The position numbers and the translations under genes are program-made. DNA of 64,000 nt, taken from Methylosarcina fibrata AML-C10 (GTDB lineage Bacteria > Pseudomonadota > Gammaproteobacteria > Methylococcales > Methylomonadaceae). Where the stretch lies: NCBI RefSeq assembly GCF_000372865.1, contig NZ_KB889965.1, positions 92,720 to 156,719 of the forward strand, in the 5' to 3' direction. The notes under the pieces are model-generated. The model searched no databases. It saw only the letters and a program-made list of their open reading frames with translations, and was not told where the DNA came from. Of this stretch, positions 8,944 to 17,029 are shown piece by piece. Within the stretch, counting starts at the first letter, position 1; each line of letters begins with the position of its first letter.

Positions 8944-9377
8944 GGGCTCTTCCTCAGCACGATCCGGTCTTCGGGAACGGCATCAAACCGGGTCTTGTCG
9001 CTTTCTCCGGCATAGGGCCCCTGTTTCACTTCAATGATTTCGGATTCTTCGAGCATTTCGAAGCCATGACCGCCGAACGCCAGCAGAATCACATCGCCGG
9101 CCGCCAGCACGGTGCTTTCCAGGTACTCCTGTTCATCGCTGTAGAAGTCCACGCGGACTCGGCCCGACTTGATGAACAGGACTTCCTTGGTGTACTGCAC
9201 TTCCCGCACCACGGGATTGTGCACGTGCGGAGGGATGGCGTAACCTTTGGCCCGCTTCATGTAGCCGATCTGTTGCGAATAGGAGCCCGGCGTAAAGAAT
9301 TCGATGCCGTCCTTTTCGAAAGAGCGGCGTATGATCAGGGCCAGCTCCTTGCCGGCATTTAAAATTCGTTCAATCAT
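8940..9377 (-). CDS. Cupin-fold protein of sugar-nucleotide or polysaccharide locus
   Basis: 145 residues forming one beta-barrel. A histidine-rich motif, AIPPHVHNPVVREVQYTKEVLFIKSGRVRVDF, supplies the first cupin motif, and AGDVILLAFGGHGFEMLE the second. The metal ligands expected of cupins (H, H, E and a later H) are visible. It overlaps both neighbours by 4 bp, the GT2 gene upstream and the aminotransferase downstream, so it belongs to one tightly coupled unit. It could be a sugar-nucleotide isomerase or an accessory protein; the exact activity is not evident. Confidence 0.7.
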   Translation of the reverse strand: MIERILNAGKELALIIRRSFEKDGIEFFTPGSYSQQIGYMKRAKGYAIPPHVHNPVVREVQYTKEVLFIKSGRVRVDFYSDEQEYLESTVLAAGDVILLAFGGHGFEMLEESEIIEVKQGPYAGESDKTRFDAVPEDRIVLRKSP

Positions 9378-10270
9378 GCGGGACGACGGGCAGGGTAGGT
9401 TAGAAATGCTCTCAAGAATAACAAACCGGCGACCAAACGCCAGTAACTGAATGCCGGCATTTGCCGAAGCAATTGGCGGGCATCATCGAAGAAACCGAAT
9501 TTGGCGCAGCGGTTGATCAGAACGGCGCAATGCCGAAGCCAGGCTTTTTTACCTAAAATTTCTTCCATCGCCGCTCGGTGTTTTTCTATGATGTAGCGGT
9601 AACCTTCCACGTCGCGCCGCAGGTTTTTCGAAATGGTATCGCCTTCGTGCAGCCAGTAAACCGCCAACGGTTCTTTGATGTGGATGAATTCGCAGATTTC
9701 CGCCAGACGAATGGCGGTATCCCATTCCTGATAGGAAGGCACTCTTTCGTCCAGATAGCCGATGGCATGCAACGCCTTTTTGGATACCAGAAGGGTTTGA
9801 AACAAAGGGCCGGGTGACTGCAACAGCTTAGCGTGGCAGGACGTTCCGGAAACTATAGGCAAATCCCAGGATTCGGTCGAATTTGTCCGAGGATAATAGC
9901 GCGTCATGCCGCCGTGTACGACGATTCCTTCATCCCAGCCGCGAGAAGCCAGGGCGGCCGTCTGTTCGGCCAGTTTGTGAGGATGCCAGGTATCGTCGCT
10001 GTCCAAAAAAGCGATCCATCGGCCGAGCGCAGTACGGATACCGGTGTTTCTGGCCGCCTGCGCGCCTTTCGACGAATCGTGGCGGAGCAGGCGGAGGCGA
10101 GGATCGTCGAATTCCAGAACTTTTTTTGCCGTACCGTCCCTGGAGCCGTCGTCCACCACCACGACTTCGAAGTCGGTATAGGTCTGCGCAATCACGGATT
10201 GCAGGCAGTAACCGATCGTTTGCTCGCGGTTATAAGTCGGAATAACCACCGAAATCATGGGAGACGTCAT
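9374..10270 (-). CDS. Glycosyltransferase family 2
   Basis: 298 residues. A GT-A core starts at the very N-terminus (ISVVIPTYNREQTIGYCLQSVIAQTY), with VVVDDGSRDGT and the metal-binding FLDSDDTWHPHKL. The C-terminal third is basic and partly hydrophobic (YWRLVAGLLFLRAFLTYP), suggesting loose membrane attachment. It is the first gene of the GT2-cupin-aminotransferase set, whose genes overlap by 4 bp each. Upstream lies the 500-bp repeat-bearing gap, so a promoter is probably there. Donor sugar unknown. Confidence 0.88.
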   Translation of the reverse strand: MTSPMISVVIPTYNREQTIGYCLQSVIAQTYTDFEVVVVDDGSRDGTAKKVLEFDDPRLRLLRHDSSKGAQAARNTGIRTALGRWIAFLDSDDTWHPHKLAEQTAALASRGWDEGIVVHGGMTRYYPRTNSTESWDLPIVSGTSCHAKLLQSPGPLFQTLLVSKKALHAIGYLDERVPSYQEWDTAIRLAEICEFIHIKEPLAVYWLHEGDTISKNLRRDVEGYRYIIEKHRAAMEEILGKKAWLRHCAVLINRCAKFGFFDDARQLLRQMPAFSYWRLVAGLLFLRAFLTYPARRPA

Positions 10271-10776
10271 GGGCGTTTTGATGCGAAGGTGATGTCAAGA
10301 CTGGGCATGCGCTGCCTGCGTCATTTTAATGTTCATAGGCTTATGGATGGATCAGGCTTTGGGCCTGCTGGCGTATAAAAATTCATTTTATAACGATACC
10401 GCCAACCCGGCCAAGGAAACTGCCTTCGCAGTTCCGGAATCATTGCGGCTTCAACTCGTTAGGCCGAAGCTCGTTTCTTTATTCGTAACTATTCAGCGGA
10501 AATCACTGGCTTGTTTATAAGTGGTTTCAAAGTAAGGAAAACCAACTGTAGGAGCGACGCCAGTCGCGATAATCACCGCCCAAATCGCGACTGGCGTCGC
10601 TCCTACGAATACCGCTGAATAGTTACCTTTATTCTTTATAAAGTAGACCAATAAACCGGCCGAAGACTAATAATTTTACGATAAAGGCTGCCGATTTTAA
10701 TCCGGCGGCATTTTTACGTTTCAGGTAGCCATAAGCTTAGTGAATAGTGAAGAGGAAAAAACAATGCCCGATTCTG
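10271..10776. other. 506-bp spacer holding a nested inverted repeat
   Basis: There is no convincing gene between the GT2 (minus, starts 10270) and the GT4 (minus, ends 10777). The main content is the nested inverted-repeat element at 10485-10626. A 63-codon plus-strand frame at 10329-10520 runs into that repeat and has no homology I recognise, so it was not called. Confidence 0.6.
10485..10626. repeat. Nested inverted repeat, REP/MITE-like element
   Basis: Two perfect inverted repeats lie inside one another. The outer pair has 15-bp arms, 10485-10499 (GTAACTATTCAGCGG) and 10612-10626. The inner pair has 23-bp arms at 10548-10570 and 10584-10606, starting GTAGGAGCGACGCCAG, separated by 13 bp. 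RNA from it would fold into a long hairpin. GTAGGAGCGA-type palindromes are a common dispersed intergenic family in gammaproteobacteria. No ORF is inside, so it would be mobilised in trans if at all. Confidence 0.85.
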
Positions 10777-12021
10777 TCAGGCTTTGTCCTCATTCGTATT
10801 GATCGACTCATTGATCAGCTCGATGTATTGGCCGGCAAGGCTTTCCGTCGCAAATCGTTGATTGACGAATTCCCATGTGCTGCTTTTCAATCGTTCGTTT
10901 TCCTGTTTGTCCATCAGCGAGGTCGATCGCGAAATCAAGGTTTCCATATCCAGAAACGGGACGAGATAGCCGTTCGAACCGTCGGCGACGATGTCGGCAT
11001 TGCCGCCGACATTGAAGGCGACCACCGGAATTCCGCAAAAGTTCGCTTCCAGAATGGCCATGCCGAAGCTTTCAAGAACGGTCGGCGAAATACAGAATGA
11101 ACAGGATTTGATTTTAGCGATATTACCGGCATAGTCGGTATGGCCGGGGCAATGCAGCCTGGCATTTTCGGGGATGTGTTCGAGTTCGCCGAGCAGTATG
11201 GGGTCGGAAAAAGCGCCGGTCAGGTAAAAGCCGACGATTCGAGTTGAAGCCGACAAACGGCGGATGATTTCAAACACATAACGCGAGCCTTTGATGCCGG
11301 TGCCGGCTGACGGGATATAAACGATCGGCGCATCTTCCGGCATCTCCAATATCCGATGCAGGTTGGCGGGAGGAATGGAAGCGATGAAATCGCGGTTCAC
11401 GAGGTTCGGAATGACCTTAACCTCTCCGTCATATTGATGAGTCCGCAAAAAAGTTTCTTTCATATAACGGGACGGACAGACAACCGCATCAATCCGCGGC
11501 ATGGTTTTCTGCTCGAAAAACATCGCCAGTCTGGCGTCGAACGAGGAAAAATGGCCCAGGATCGGATTTTCCTGAAAGCGAAGATAATTATGGTGCGAAA
11601 TGAAGATCGTTTTGCAGCCTTCGGGCGGACGGATAAAAAAACCGGGCGAACCGTTGTCTGGAAGGAACAAGAGGTTCGGCTGAAAAGTTTTCAACGAGCG
11701 GTTGATTCTTAATGCCCCTTCCATCGAGGCGAGCACATAAATGAATTGATAGCTTTGGCCCGAAGGTCCGAACCAAGCTTGCAGAAAGGCCAGATACAAT
11801 CGGTTGATGATGCCGTTCAGCCGCAACCAGAGCCTGGACGCGCCGTGCCGGACCACGTCCCCCTCCATTTGCCCCGTGCAGCCGTTATCGTTGTATGTGA
11901 AGATTTTAACGCAAAAACCTGCCTGCTTCAGAGCGAGATATAAATTCCAGTGAGCGGAAGAAATGCCGCCCGTCAGCAAGGGCGGAGTGGAAGAGGAGAT
12001 AATGGCGATTTTCGGCCGCAT
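10777..12021 (-). CDS. Glycosyltransferase family 4
   Basis: 414 residues. The N-terminal GT-B domain begins IAIISSSTPPLLTGGISSAHWNLYLALKQAG, with the Gly-rich acceptor loop. The C-terminal donor domain has APIVYIPSAGTGIKGSRYVFEII and the signature CISPTVLESFGMAILEANFCGIPVVAFNVGG, where E...E is the EX7E pair. It is a typical lipopolysaccharide or exopolysaccharide mannosyl/glucosyl-type transferase, but specificity cannot be read. It follows the methyltransferase gene with only 3 bp between stop and start, so they form one transcript. Confidence 0.9.
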   Translation of the reverse strand: MRPKIAIISSSTPPLLTGGISSAHWNLYLALKQAGFCVKIFTYNDNGCTGQMEGDVVRHGASRLWLRLNGIINRLYLAFLQAWFGPSGQSYQFIYVLASMEGALRINRSLKTFQPNLLFLPDNGSPGFFIRPPEGCKTIFISHHNYLRFQENPILGHFSSFDARLAMFFEQKTMPRIDAVVCPSRYMKETFLRTHQYDGEVKVIPNLVNRDFIASIPPANLHRILEMPEDAPIVYIPSAGTGIKGSRYVFEIIRRLSASTRIVGFYLTGAFSDPILLGELEHIPENARLHCPGHTDYAGNIAKIKSCSFCISPTVLESFGMAILEANFCGIPVVAFNVGGNADIVADGSNGYLVPFLDMETLISRSTSLMDKQENERLKSSTWEFVNQRFATESLAGQYIELINESINTNEDKA

Positions 12022-12024
12022 CGC

Positions 12025-12891
12025 TTATTTTTTTCTTGCAATAAGCAAGCGCATATCAAAGCAGCGCTCGTGCCATTTTTTCCATGCGGGCGGCGGATCT
12101 GCGGTTTCCCGGCAAACCAGATAAGTATTGCTTATCTCCACGATACAAGTCTTTTCCAATAGGGCTCTGATCCGGTTCCACTCGATATGGTCGTGCCGAT
12201 AAACATGAATGTCGCCGTCGCCTACCAAGAGTGATTTTTCCGGGTCGGGTCGGGATTGCAATTTTTTCAAGAAAGCCCTGAGACGCTGTCTAAGTCCTGC
12301 CTTGCGCTTCAAGCCCAGTTCCGCTGCATGATCGTTATAAAATTTATCGCCCAATTCTTTAAGATACTCCATATAGTCGGCATTGTATTCCCAGTAAGTT
12401 TCGTCCACTTCATGATCGATGTAAATGATTCCGCCGGGTTTGACGACTCGAACGAATTCTTCGACGATTCTCAAATAATCCGGAACATGGTGCAGTACCG
12501 AGTAAGTGACGATCATATCGATACTGTCGCTCGCCATTTCTTTCAGATCGGAGCCGTTGAGGACCAAGATGCTAAGATCCTGCCGACTACCGAATTTTTC
12601 TTTCAGGACTGCCAGCGATTTGGGAGAAACATCCGCGGCCATGACCGAAGCTGCGCCAAGCTCAAGCAGATGACGCGTCAGGTTTCCGGTTCCCGAACCG
12701 AAGTCCAGGATTACCGTATTTTCCGGTGTGGTCGAGGTCCGACGCATTCGATAAGCTTCCTTAATAGTGCGGTTAAGACGCTGCTGTTCTGTCGGATTGA
12801 AGATTTCGGCGTGGCGCTCGTCGTATACCGCAGCAATTTCGTCGTGCGCCCGGATGTTGAAATTGATCAGTTCGTCGTTGTTAAAAGACAT
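12025..12891 (-). CDS. Class I SAM-dependent methyltransferase
   Basis: 288 residues from ATG 12891 (MSFNNDELINFNIRAHDEIA). Motif I is VILDFGSGTGNLTRHLLELGA, motif II acidic D is in MAADVSPKSL, and the methyltransferase_11 core continues with MIVTYSVLHHVPDYLRIVEEFVRVVKPGG. An in-frame ATG at 12933 would add 14 residues, but an AGGA box is well spaced only for 12891. It probably methylates a sugar or glycan end; in ABC-exported O-antigens, terminal methylation can set chain length, which is only a possibility here. Co-transcribed with the flanking glycosyltransferases. Confidence 0.82.
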   Translation of the reverse strand: MSFNNDELINFNIRAHDEIAAVYDERHAEIFNPTEQQRLNRTIKEAYRMRRTSTTPENTVILDFGSGTGNLTRHLLELGAASVMAADVSPKSLAVLKEKFGSRQDLSILVLNGSDLKEMASDSIDMIVTYSVLHHVPDYLRIVEEFVRVVKPGGIIYIDHEVDETYWEYNADYMEYLKELGDKFYNDHAAELGLKRKAGLRQRLRAFLKKLQSRPDPEKSLLVGDGDIHVYRHDHIEWNRIRALLEKTCIVEISNTYLVCRETADPPPAWKKWHERCFDMRLLIARKK

Positions 12892-12952
12892 GGCGCAATC
12901 CTGGAAATTCGAACAATTGTCCGTGCATTTCAAAATGAAAAAATCAATCCGC

Positions 12953-13699
12953 CTATCGGGTCAGCAAAATATAGTGTCTTAAGGCTCTGGCAAGATGAAG
13001 GCCCCTGGAAAGCCACATGCCGACCATCATGCCCAGATTGTCCAGAATTAACTTTTTTGCCTCTTTTCCCGTTTCGACGGCTGCGATGCTGGAAATGCCG
13101 GTTTCATCATAAAGAACGATCGGAATGGACAACATATCGACCGTAATATGCTTGCTGAACAATCGAAACCACAAATCGCCATCCATCGCAATTTTGTAGT
13201 CCGGATTAAACCCGCCGTATTGCTCGAACAGACCGCTTCTGATTAGCGTCGCCGGGTGAGGAACCCAGTTGCCGTAAATCGGCGGCCATAAAGCCCAAAT
13301 CGGCGGATGAATCTGCCGGTTGCCGGACTGCATCCATTCCAGCTCGAATACGATCAATCCGGCTTGGCTGGCGCTTAGAATTTGCAGCAGTAATTCCGCA
13401 TTCAGTTTGGGATGGGCTTCATCCCGGCCGTTGAGAAACCAAAGCCATTCGGCGTTCGACCGCTCGATTCCCAGATTGAAGGCCCTGGCGATCCCGCAAG
13501 GGTTCTGCCAGACGTATTCGAGATTGTTCTCTACGGACAACCGGGCCTTTATTTCATTCGCTATCGATTTACTGCTGCTGTCGATCACGATCTGCCGGAC
13601 GCCGGCGAGGCTGCGCAATTTTGCCGTACTGGCAATGCTGGCAGCGAGGCCTTCCGGATCGTCTTTGGTAACGGTGATAATATCCAGAGTATTTCTCAT
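12953..13699 (-). CDS. Glycosyltransferase family 2, diverged
   Basis: 248 residues. It starts with DIITVTKDDPEGLAASIAST, a GT2-like N-terminal strand and loop, followed by GIARAFNLGIERSNAEWLWFLNGRDEAHP, where the usual DXD metal site is replaced by an NGRDE arrangement. A later MDGDLWFRLF fits the acceptor-side motif. It overlaps the upstream GT4 gene by 4 bp. The altered DXD means metal binding may differ, but several WcaE-like enzymes show the same pattern. Sugar unknown. Confidence 0.78.
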   Translation of the reverse strand: MRNTLDIITVTKDDPEGLAASIASTAKLRSLAGVRQIVIDSSSKSIANEIKARLSVENNLEYVWQNPCGIARAFNLGIERSNAEWLWFLNGRDEAHPKLNAELLLQILSASQAGLIVFELEWMQSGNRQIHPPIWALWPPIYGNWVPHPATLIRSGLFEQYGGFNPDYKIAMDGDLWFRLFSKHITVDMLSIPIVLYDETGISSIAAVETGKEAKKLILDNLGMMVGMWLSRGLHLARALRHYILLTR

Positions 13700-14976
13700 G
13701 CATCTGTAGTGCGTAGAGGCATTAAAATCGATTCGTAAAGCTTCGAATAATTGCCGGCCTGATATTCCTGAGTGAATGCATTCAGGGCGCTATCCCGGCA
13801 TTGTTGGCTCATTGAAACCCGTAATTCGGTCTTTATTAAAAGTTCCCGGATCGCGTTCCGCATCGCTTCGATATCGAAATTTTTTATTAGAAATCCGGTT
13901 TTCCCTGGTCTGATTAGATCGGGAATGCCGCCCGCATCGAAGCCGACCGAAGGCGTTCCGCAAGCCATCGCTTCCATTAAAGTGTTGGGAAGATTGTCCT
14001 GAAAAGACGGAATGACGAAAACATCGGCGGCATTGTAAATCTGCGAGAGCACCAGATCGTTGTCTATAAGACCTAGATGAAGGTGTTCCATGCCGAAATC
14101 GACCTGAGGTTTGTTCCGGCCGACGGAAAGCAGCGTTAAAGACGGAAGATCGCGTAATTCCGATAAAGCCTGCATTAGCATGTCCAGGCCTTTCCGTTTG
14201 ATATTCGTGGAATGCGCGACAAATAGAACAACCTTGGCATCGGGTTTGATTTCGAAAAATTCACGGGCTGTTTTTTTATTACGCGGTTTGAAAACGGAAG
14301 CATCCAGGCCATTGGGAATAACGGAAACCGGAAAACGGCTCAAAAGAGGGCTGTTGTGTACTTCTTTGGCCATCCATTGATTCAGCGCGATCAAATGTAG
14401 GCTGGCGGGATCGAGGGACGAGAATAAAGAATACTTCCGTTGCCATATCTGACGGGACAAATCGTTTAAATGCTCCGATCCGAGTTGGGGGCAAGCTCCG
14501 CAGCCTTCCAGGTATTTCGCACAGCCCATATCATAATGGCAGCCCCCGGTAAATGGATTCATGTCGTGCAGGGTCCAGACAATCCGGATCCGTTCGGGCA
14601 ACGATGAAAAAAAAGCCCGATAATCGATAAAACCGGAAATCCAGTGCAGATTGACGATGTCCGCTTCCGGCAATTGTATGACGGACTGGCGGCCGAAGGA
14701 ATTTCTGTCGTCGCTGAACAATTCAAAGCCTTCCGGACGGGTGACGGCGTATTTTGCGAAATCTCGCTTGATTTGACGCCTGGGCAGGAATCTTGCCGCC
14801 CGGCTAGCCAAATCACAAGAAGGAGAAAACTGAATGACGGTGGGGTCATCGCTTGCCTTGTGCGCCACAAACATTAACGATTCATGGCCTAGTTTCAGCA
14901 AGCCTCCATGCAATCGGTAGGCGGCGCGCGCCGCGCCGCCCTCGAGGTCGTTGGTAATGACGTGAACGATCTTCAA
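13696..14976 (-). CDS. Glycosyltransferase family 4
   Basis: 426 residues. It begins MKIVHVITNDLEGGAARAAYRLHGGLLKLGHES, an acceptor-domain Gly loop. A Cys/His-rich insert (FTGGCHYDMGCAKYLEGCGACP) is common in a subset of GT4 enzymes and may bind a metal. The donor domain has VVLFVAHSTNIKRKGLDMLMQAL and FVIPSFQDNLPNTLMEAMACGTPSVGFDAGGIPDLI with the E...E pair. It overlaps both neighbours by 4 bp. Predicted to act on the lipid-linked polysaccharide at the inner face of the membrane. Confidence 0.9.
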   Translation of the reverse strand: MKIVHVITNDLEGGAARAAYRLHGGLLKLGHESLMFVAHKASDDPTVIQFSPSCDLASRAARFLPRRQIKRDFAKYAVTRPEGFELFSDDRNSFGRQSVIQLPEADIVNLHWISGFIDYRAFFSSLPERIRIVWTLHDMNPFTGGCHYDMGCAKYLEGCGACPQLGSEHLNDLSRQIWQRKYSLFSSLDPASLHLIALNQWMAKEVHNSPLLSRFPVSVIPNGLDASVFKPRNKKTAREFFEIKPDAKVVLFVAHSTNIKRKGLDMLMQALSELRDLPSLTLLSVGRNKPQVDFGMEHLHLGLIDNDLVLSQIYNAADVFVIPSFQDNLPNTLMEAMACGTPSVGFDAGGIPDLIRPGKTGFLIKNFDIEAMRNAIRELLIKTELRVSMSQQCRDSALNAFTQEYQAGNYSKLYESILMPLRTTDA

Positions 14977-15830
14977 GGTCTGACGGCTTCCATAAATAAA
15001 GAGTCCGGTTTATGGACATTGCCGTCCGGATTGCTGTCGAGGTTAAATCGGGACCAATCGGATACATAACTCTCTGTGGCGGTTCTTGGAACAATTCCGG
15101 CAAAGCCGCACTCCATCAGAAGTCTGCCGAGAGAAAAACGGTCGTACATCCATTGATGTACCTCACCGCCAAGGCGAAATCGGCCAAGCTGAAGAGCTTC
15201 ATAGTCGGTATTTTTTAGAATCAGTTTGAGCAGTATTTCTCGTCTATGCCTGGCATCGTAGAACAGCCTGAACAGTTTGGTTAGCCATGATTTCTTTTCG
15301 GGGTTGATGGTGTGCAGGGTGTCCGTGATTTTTTCCTGGCGAGCCGCTTCAATCAGCCGTTTTGCTTCGATGCCGCAACGTGCAACGATAAACTTTTCGT
15401 TTGCAAGGGCATTATTGCGAAGGTACGCAGCCATTTCGCCGCCGGAGCAATCTCTTACCGCTTGGTCATACATTTCCAGCAGTATCCAGTCATAGTTATT
15501 GGCTCCTTCCTTCGATCCGGTTCTTGCCTGTTCCAACGCAAGCAGGTAATGATGAACGATGGCTTCGAGGTCGGGCACGGCAATGCGGAGGATTCCCTCG
15601 GGCCGCAAGACGCGATAGCATTCCTTGAGAAAATCCCGAGCGGCCGGTTTCGGCAGATGTTCCAGTAGATGAGAGTGATAAACGACATCGAATGACCGAT
15701 CCGGAAAAGGTATTCCTTTGGCCACATCGGCGGCGATGACATGGGTATCGGCCGGAGTAAAGTCGACGTTCGTCCAGGCAGGATGGTAGCGTGTTCCGCA
15801 GCCGAGATTGAGATAATCAAATTCTGACAT
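14973..15830 (-). CDS. SAM-dependent methyltransferase whose leader lies in a mobile repeat
   Basis: 285 residues from ATG 15830 (MSEFDYLNLGCGTRYHPAWTN). Motif I is LNLGCGT, and SFDVVYHSHLLEHLPKPAARDFLKECYRVLRPEG is the methyltransferase_11 core with its SHxLEH signature. The frame is open to 16013, but the added residues are repeat-derived low-quality sequence, so I reject that start. An AAGGG ribosome-binding site (plus-strand 15841-15845) lies 10 bp upstream of ATG 15830. That site belongs to the terminal repeat of the element at 15838-15988. Function in glycan methylation is inferred from position. Confidence 0.82.
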   Translation of the reverse strand: MSEFDYLNLGCGTRYHPAWTNVDFTPADTHVIAADVAKGIPFPDRSFDVVYHSHLLEHLPKPAARDFLKECYRVLRPEGILRIAVPDLEAIVHHYLLALEQARTGSKEGANNYDWILLEMYDQAVRDCSGGEMAAYLRNNALANEKFIVARCGIEAKRLIEAARQEKITDTLHTINPEKKSWLTKLFRLFYDARHRREILLKLILKNTDYEALQLGRFRLGGEVHQWMYDRFSLGRLLMECGFAGIVPRTATESYVSDWSRFNLDSNPDGNVHKPDSLFMEAVRP

Positions 15831-15837
15831 TAAGCGC

Positions 15838-15988
15838 ATGCCCTTATTCACAACTCTGTCATTCCGGCAGAGCCTGCCCCGGTCAGGGATTGCCGGAATC
15901 CAGACTACAGGGACGTATTGAGCTTGCCGTCCATGGCTCTGGATACCCGCTTCCCGGCGGGTATGACGACATTTGTGTATAAGGGTAT
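15838..15988. repeat. 151-bp MITE-like element with terminal inverted repeats
   Basis: The left end 15838-15853 (ATGCCCTTATTCACAA) and right end 15973-15988 are inverted copies that agree at 14 of 16 positions. Inside are two further stems, ATTCCGGCA with TGCCGGAAT (about 15861-15899) and ATACCCGC with GCGGGTAT (15943-15964). It fills almost exactly the gap between two polysaccharide genes and contains no ORF. This build is that of a non-autonomous transposable or REP-like element. The class is inferred from structure; no second complete copy is in the window. Confidence 0.8.
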
Positions 15989-15991
15989 GTA

Positions 15992-16951
15992 TTAAGCGAA
16001 CTGGCTCTTCCATTTGTGGATATTATCAGTATTGATATTTAATTGTGGTTCGACAGGTTGGTATATCCAGCGGACAATACTCTCAAAATCATCTCTTTTA
16101 TATACACTTAAGTTCGTATCTAGAGATATTTCATGGGAACGATTATCAACGGCAAGGATTAATACTCTCTTTTTCATCGTAAGGCATCGAATTCCTCCAT
16201 GAAGTCTAGTGCCCACGTAGTCAAATTCTTCTTCGGACAGTAAAAATTCATTAAAGGCGTTTAGAGAATGTCTTAGCATTGAAACTGGATAATTTAATTC
16301 CTTAATATAATCCTCATCTTTGCGTCCTTGAGGCCAAAAATATACTTTCTCATAACATGCGAATAGTATTTCCAATAATTTCTTATCTGCGGCGATATTT
16401 TTGTAATAATCCGTTAACATTACCAAAACATTGGATGCTTTGGCGCAACAATATTGCGATGGTTGAATTTCAGCCAGTGGCCACATAGTTGGACAGCCAG
16501 TATTGACAACATTTTTAAACCCAAGATTTTTAAGTTTTCTTAATGTGTAGCTGTCTCTGACTGAGTGTATATGATTATGAGATAAAGATAGATTTAAAAG
16601 TAGTTTGGTGTATAAATTCGGAGAATTTTGATATTGCCACCAGCCTACCCCAAAAAGTATTAAGTTTTTGATGTAAAAAGTTTTTTTAATAGATATGTTC
16701 CATTGTTTATATTTATTCATGTAAGAAGATAATAAGTTTGTTCCTCCAACAAAGGTATAATCACATTCCCGTATAATATCAATTTGTTCGGCTTGTAATG
16801 GGGATTGGGTGGAAATACTTATTATTTGATCGTTTGAAAATAATTTTCTAATTTCTTTTTTTATGGCTTCTTGAATAATGAGATCCCCTAAATTTGAACT
16901 AATTGTTCCTTGGTTATCTTCAAGCCCTGGATCAAGAATACAAATTTTCAT
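15992..16951 (-). CDS. Polysaccharide pyruvyl transferase family protein, AT-rich
   Basis: 319 residues. It begins MKICILDPGLEDNQGTISSNLGDLIIQEAI, with a GDLIIQ-type loop, then YTFVGGTNLLSS, SVRDSYTLRKLKNLGFKNVVNTGCPTMW and YVGTRLHGGIRCL. These are the ordered signatures of the pyruvyl transferase (CsaB/WcaK-type) GT-B fold, including the RLHG histidine. It would add a pyruvate ketal, or act as a related transferase, on a surface sugar. Base composition is much more AT-rich than almost all other genes here, a sign of recent transfer together with the 3' end of wzt. Confidence 0.85.
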   Translation of the reverse strand: MKICILDPGLEDNQGTISSNLGDLIIQEAIKKEIRKLFSNDQIISISTQSPLQAEQIDIIRECDYTFVGGTNLLSSYMNKYKQWNISIKKTFYIKNLILFGVGWWQYQNSPNLYTKLLLNLSLSHNHIHSVRDSYTLRKLKNLGFKNVVNTGCPTMWPLAEIQPSQYCCAKASNVLVMLTDYYKNIAADKKLLEILFACYEKVYFWPQGRKDEDYIKELNYPVSMLRHSLNAFNEFLLSEEEFDYVGTRLHGGIRCLTMKKRVLILAVDNRSHEISLDTNLSVYKRDDFESIVRWIYQPVEPQLNINTDNIHKWKSQFA

Positions 16952-17029
16952 AATATTTTTACAGTGGGATCTGAAACAGTACTTTGAAATTAGCTATTTA
17001 ATTAAATTATCCTTTATCTTTCACTTTTA

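Noticed and set aside
10329-10520. 63-codon plus-strand frame
   Set aside because: Runs into the repeat element and has no recognisable domain.
15831-16013. N-terminal extension of the methyltransferase
   Set aside because: Translation of the repeat element, without fold-like sequence; internal ATG 15830 has the ribosome-binding site.
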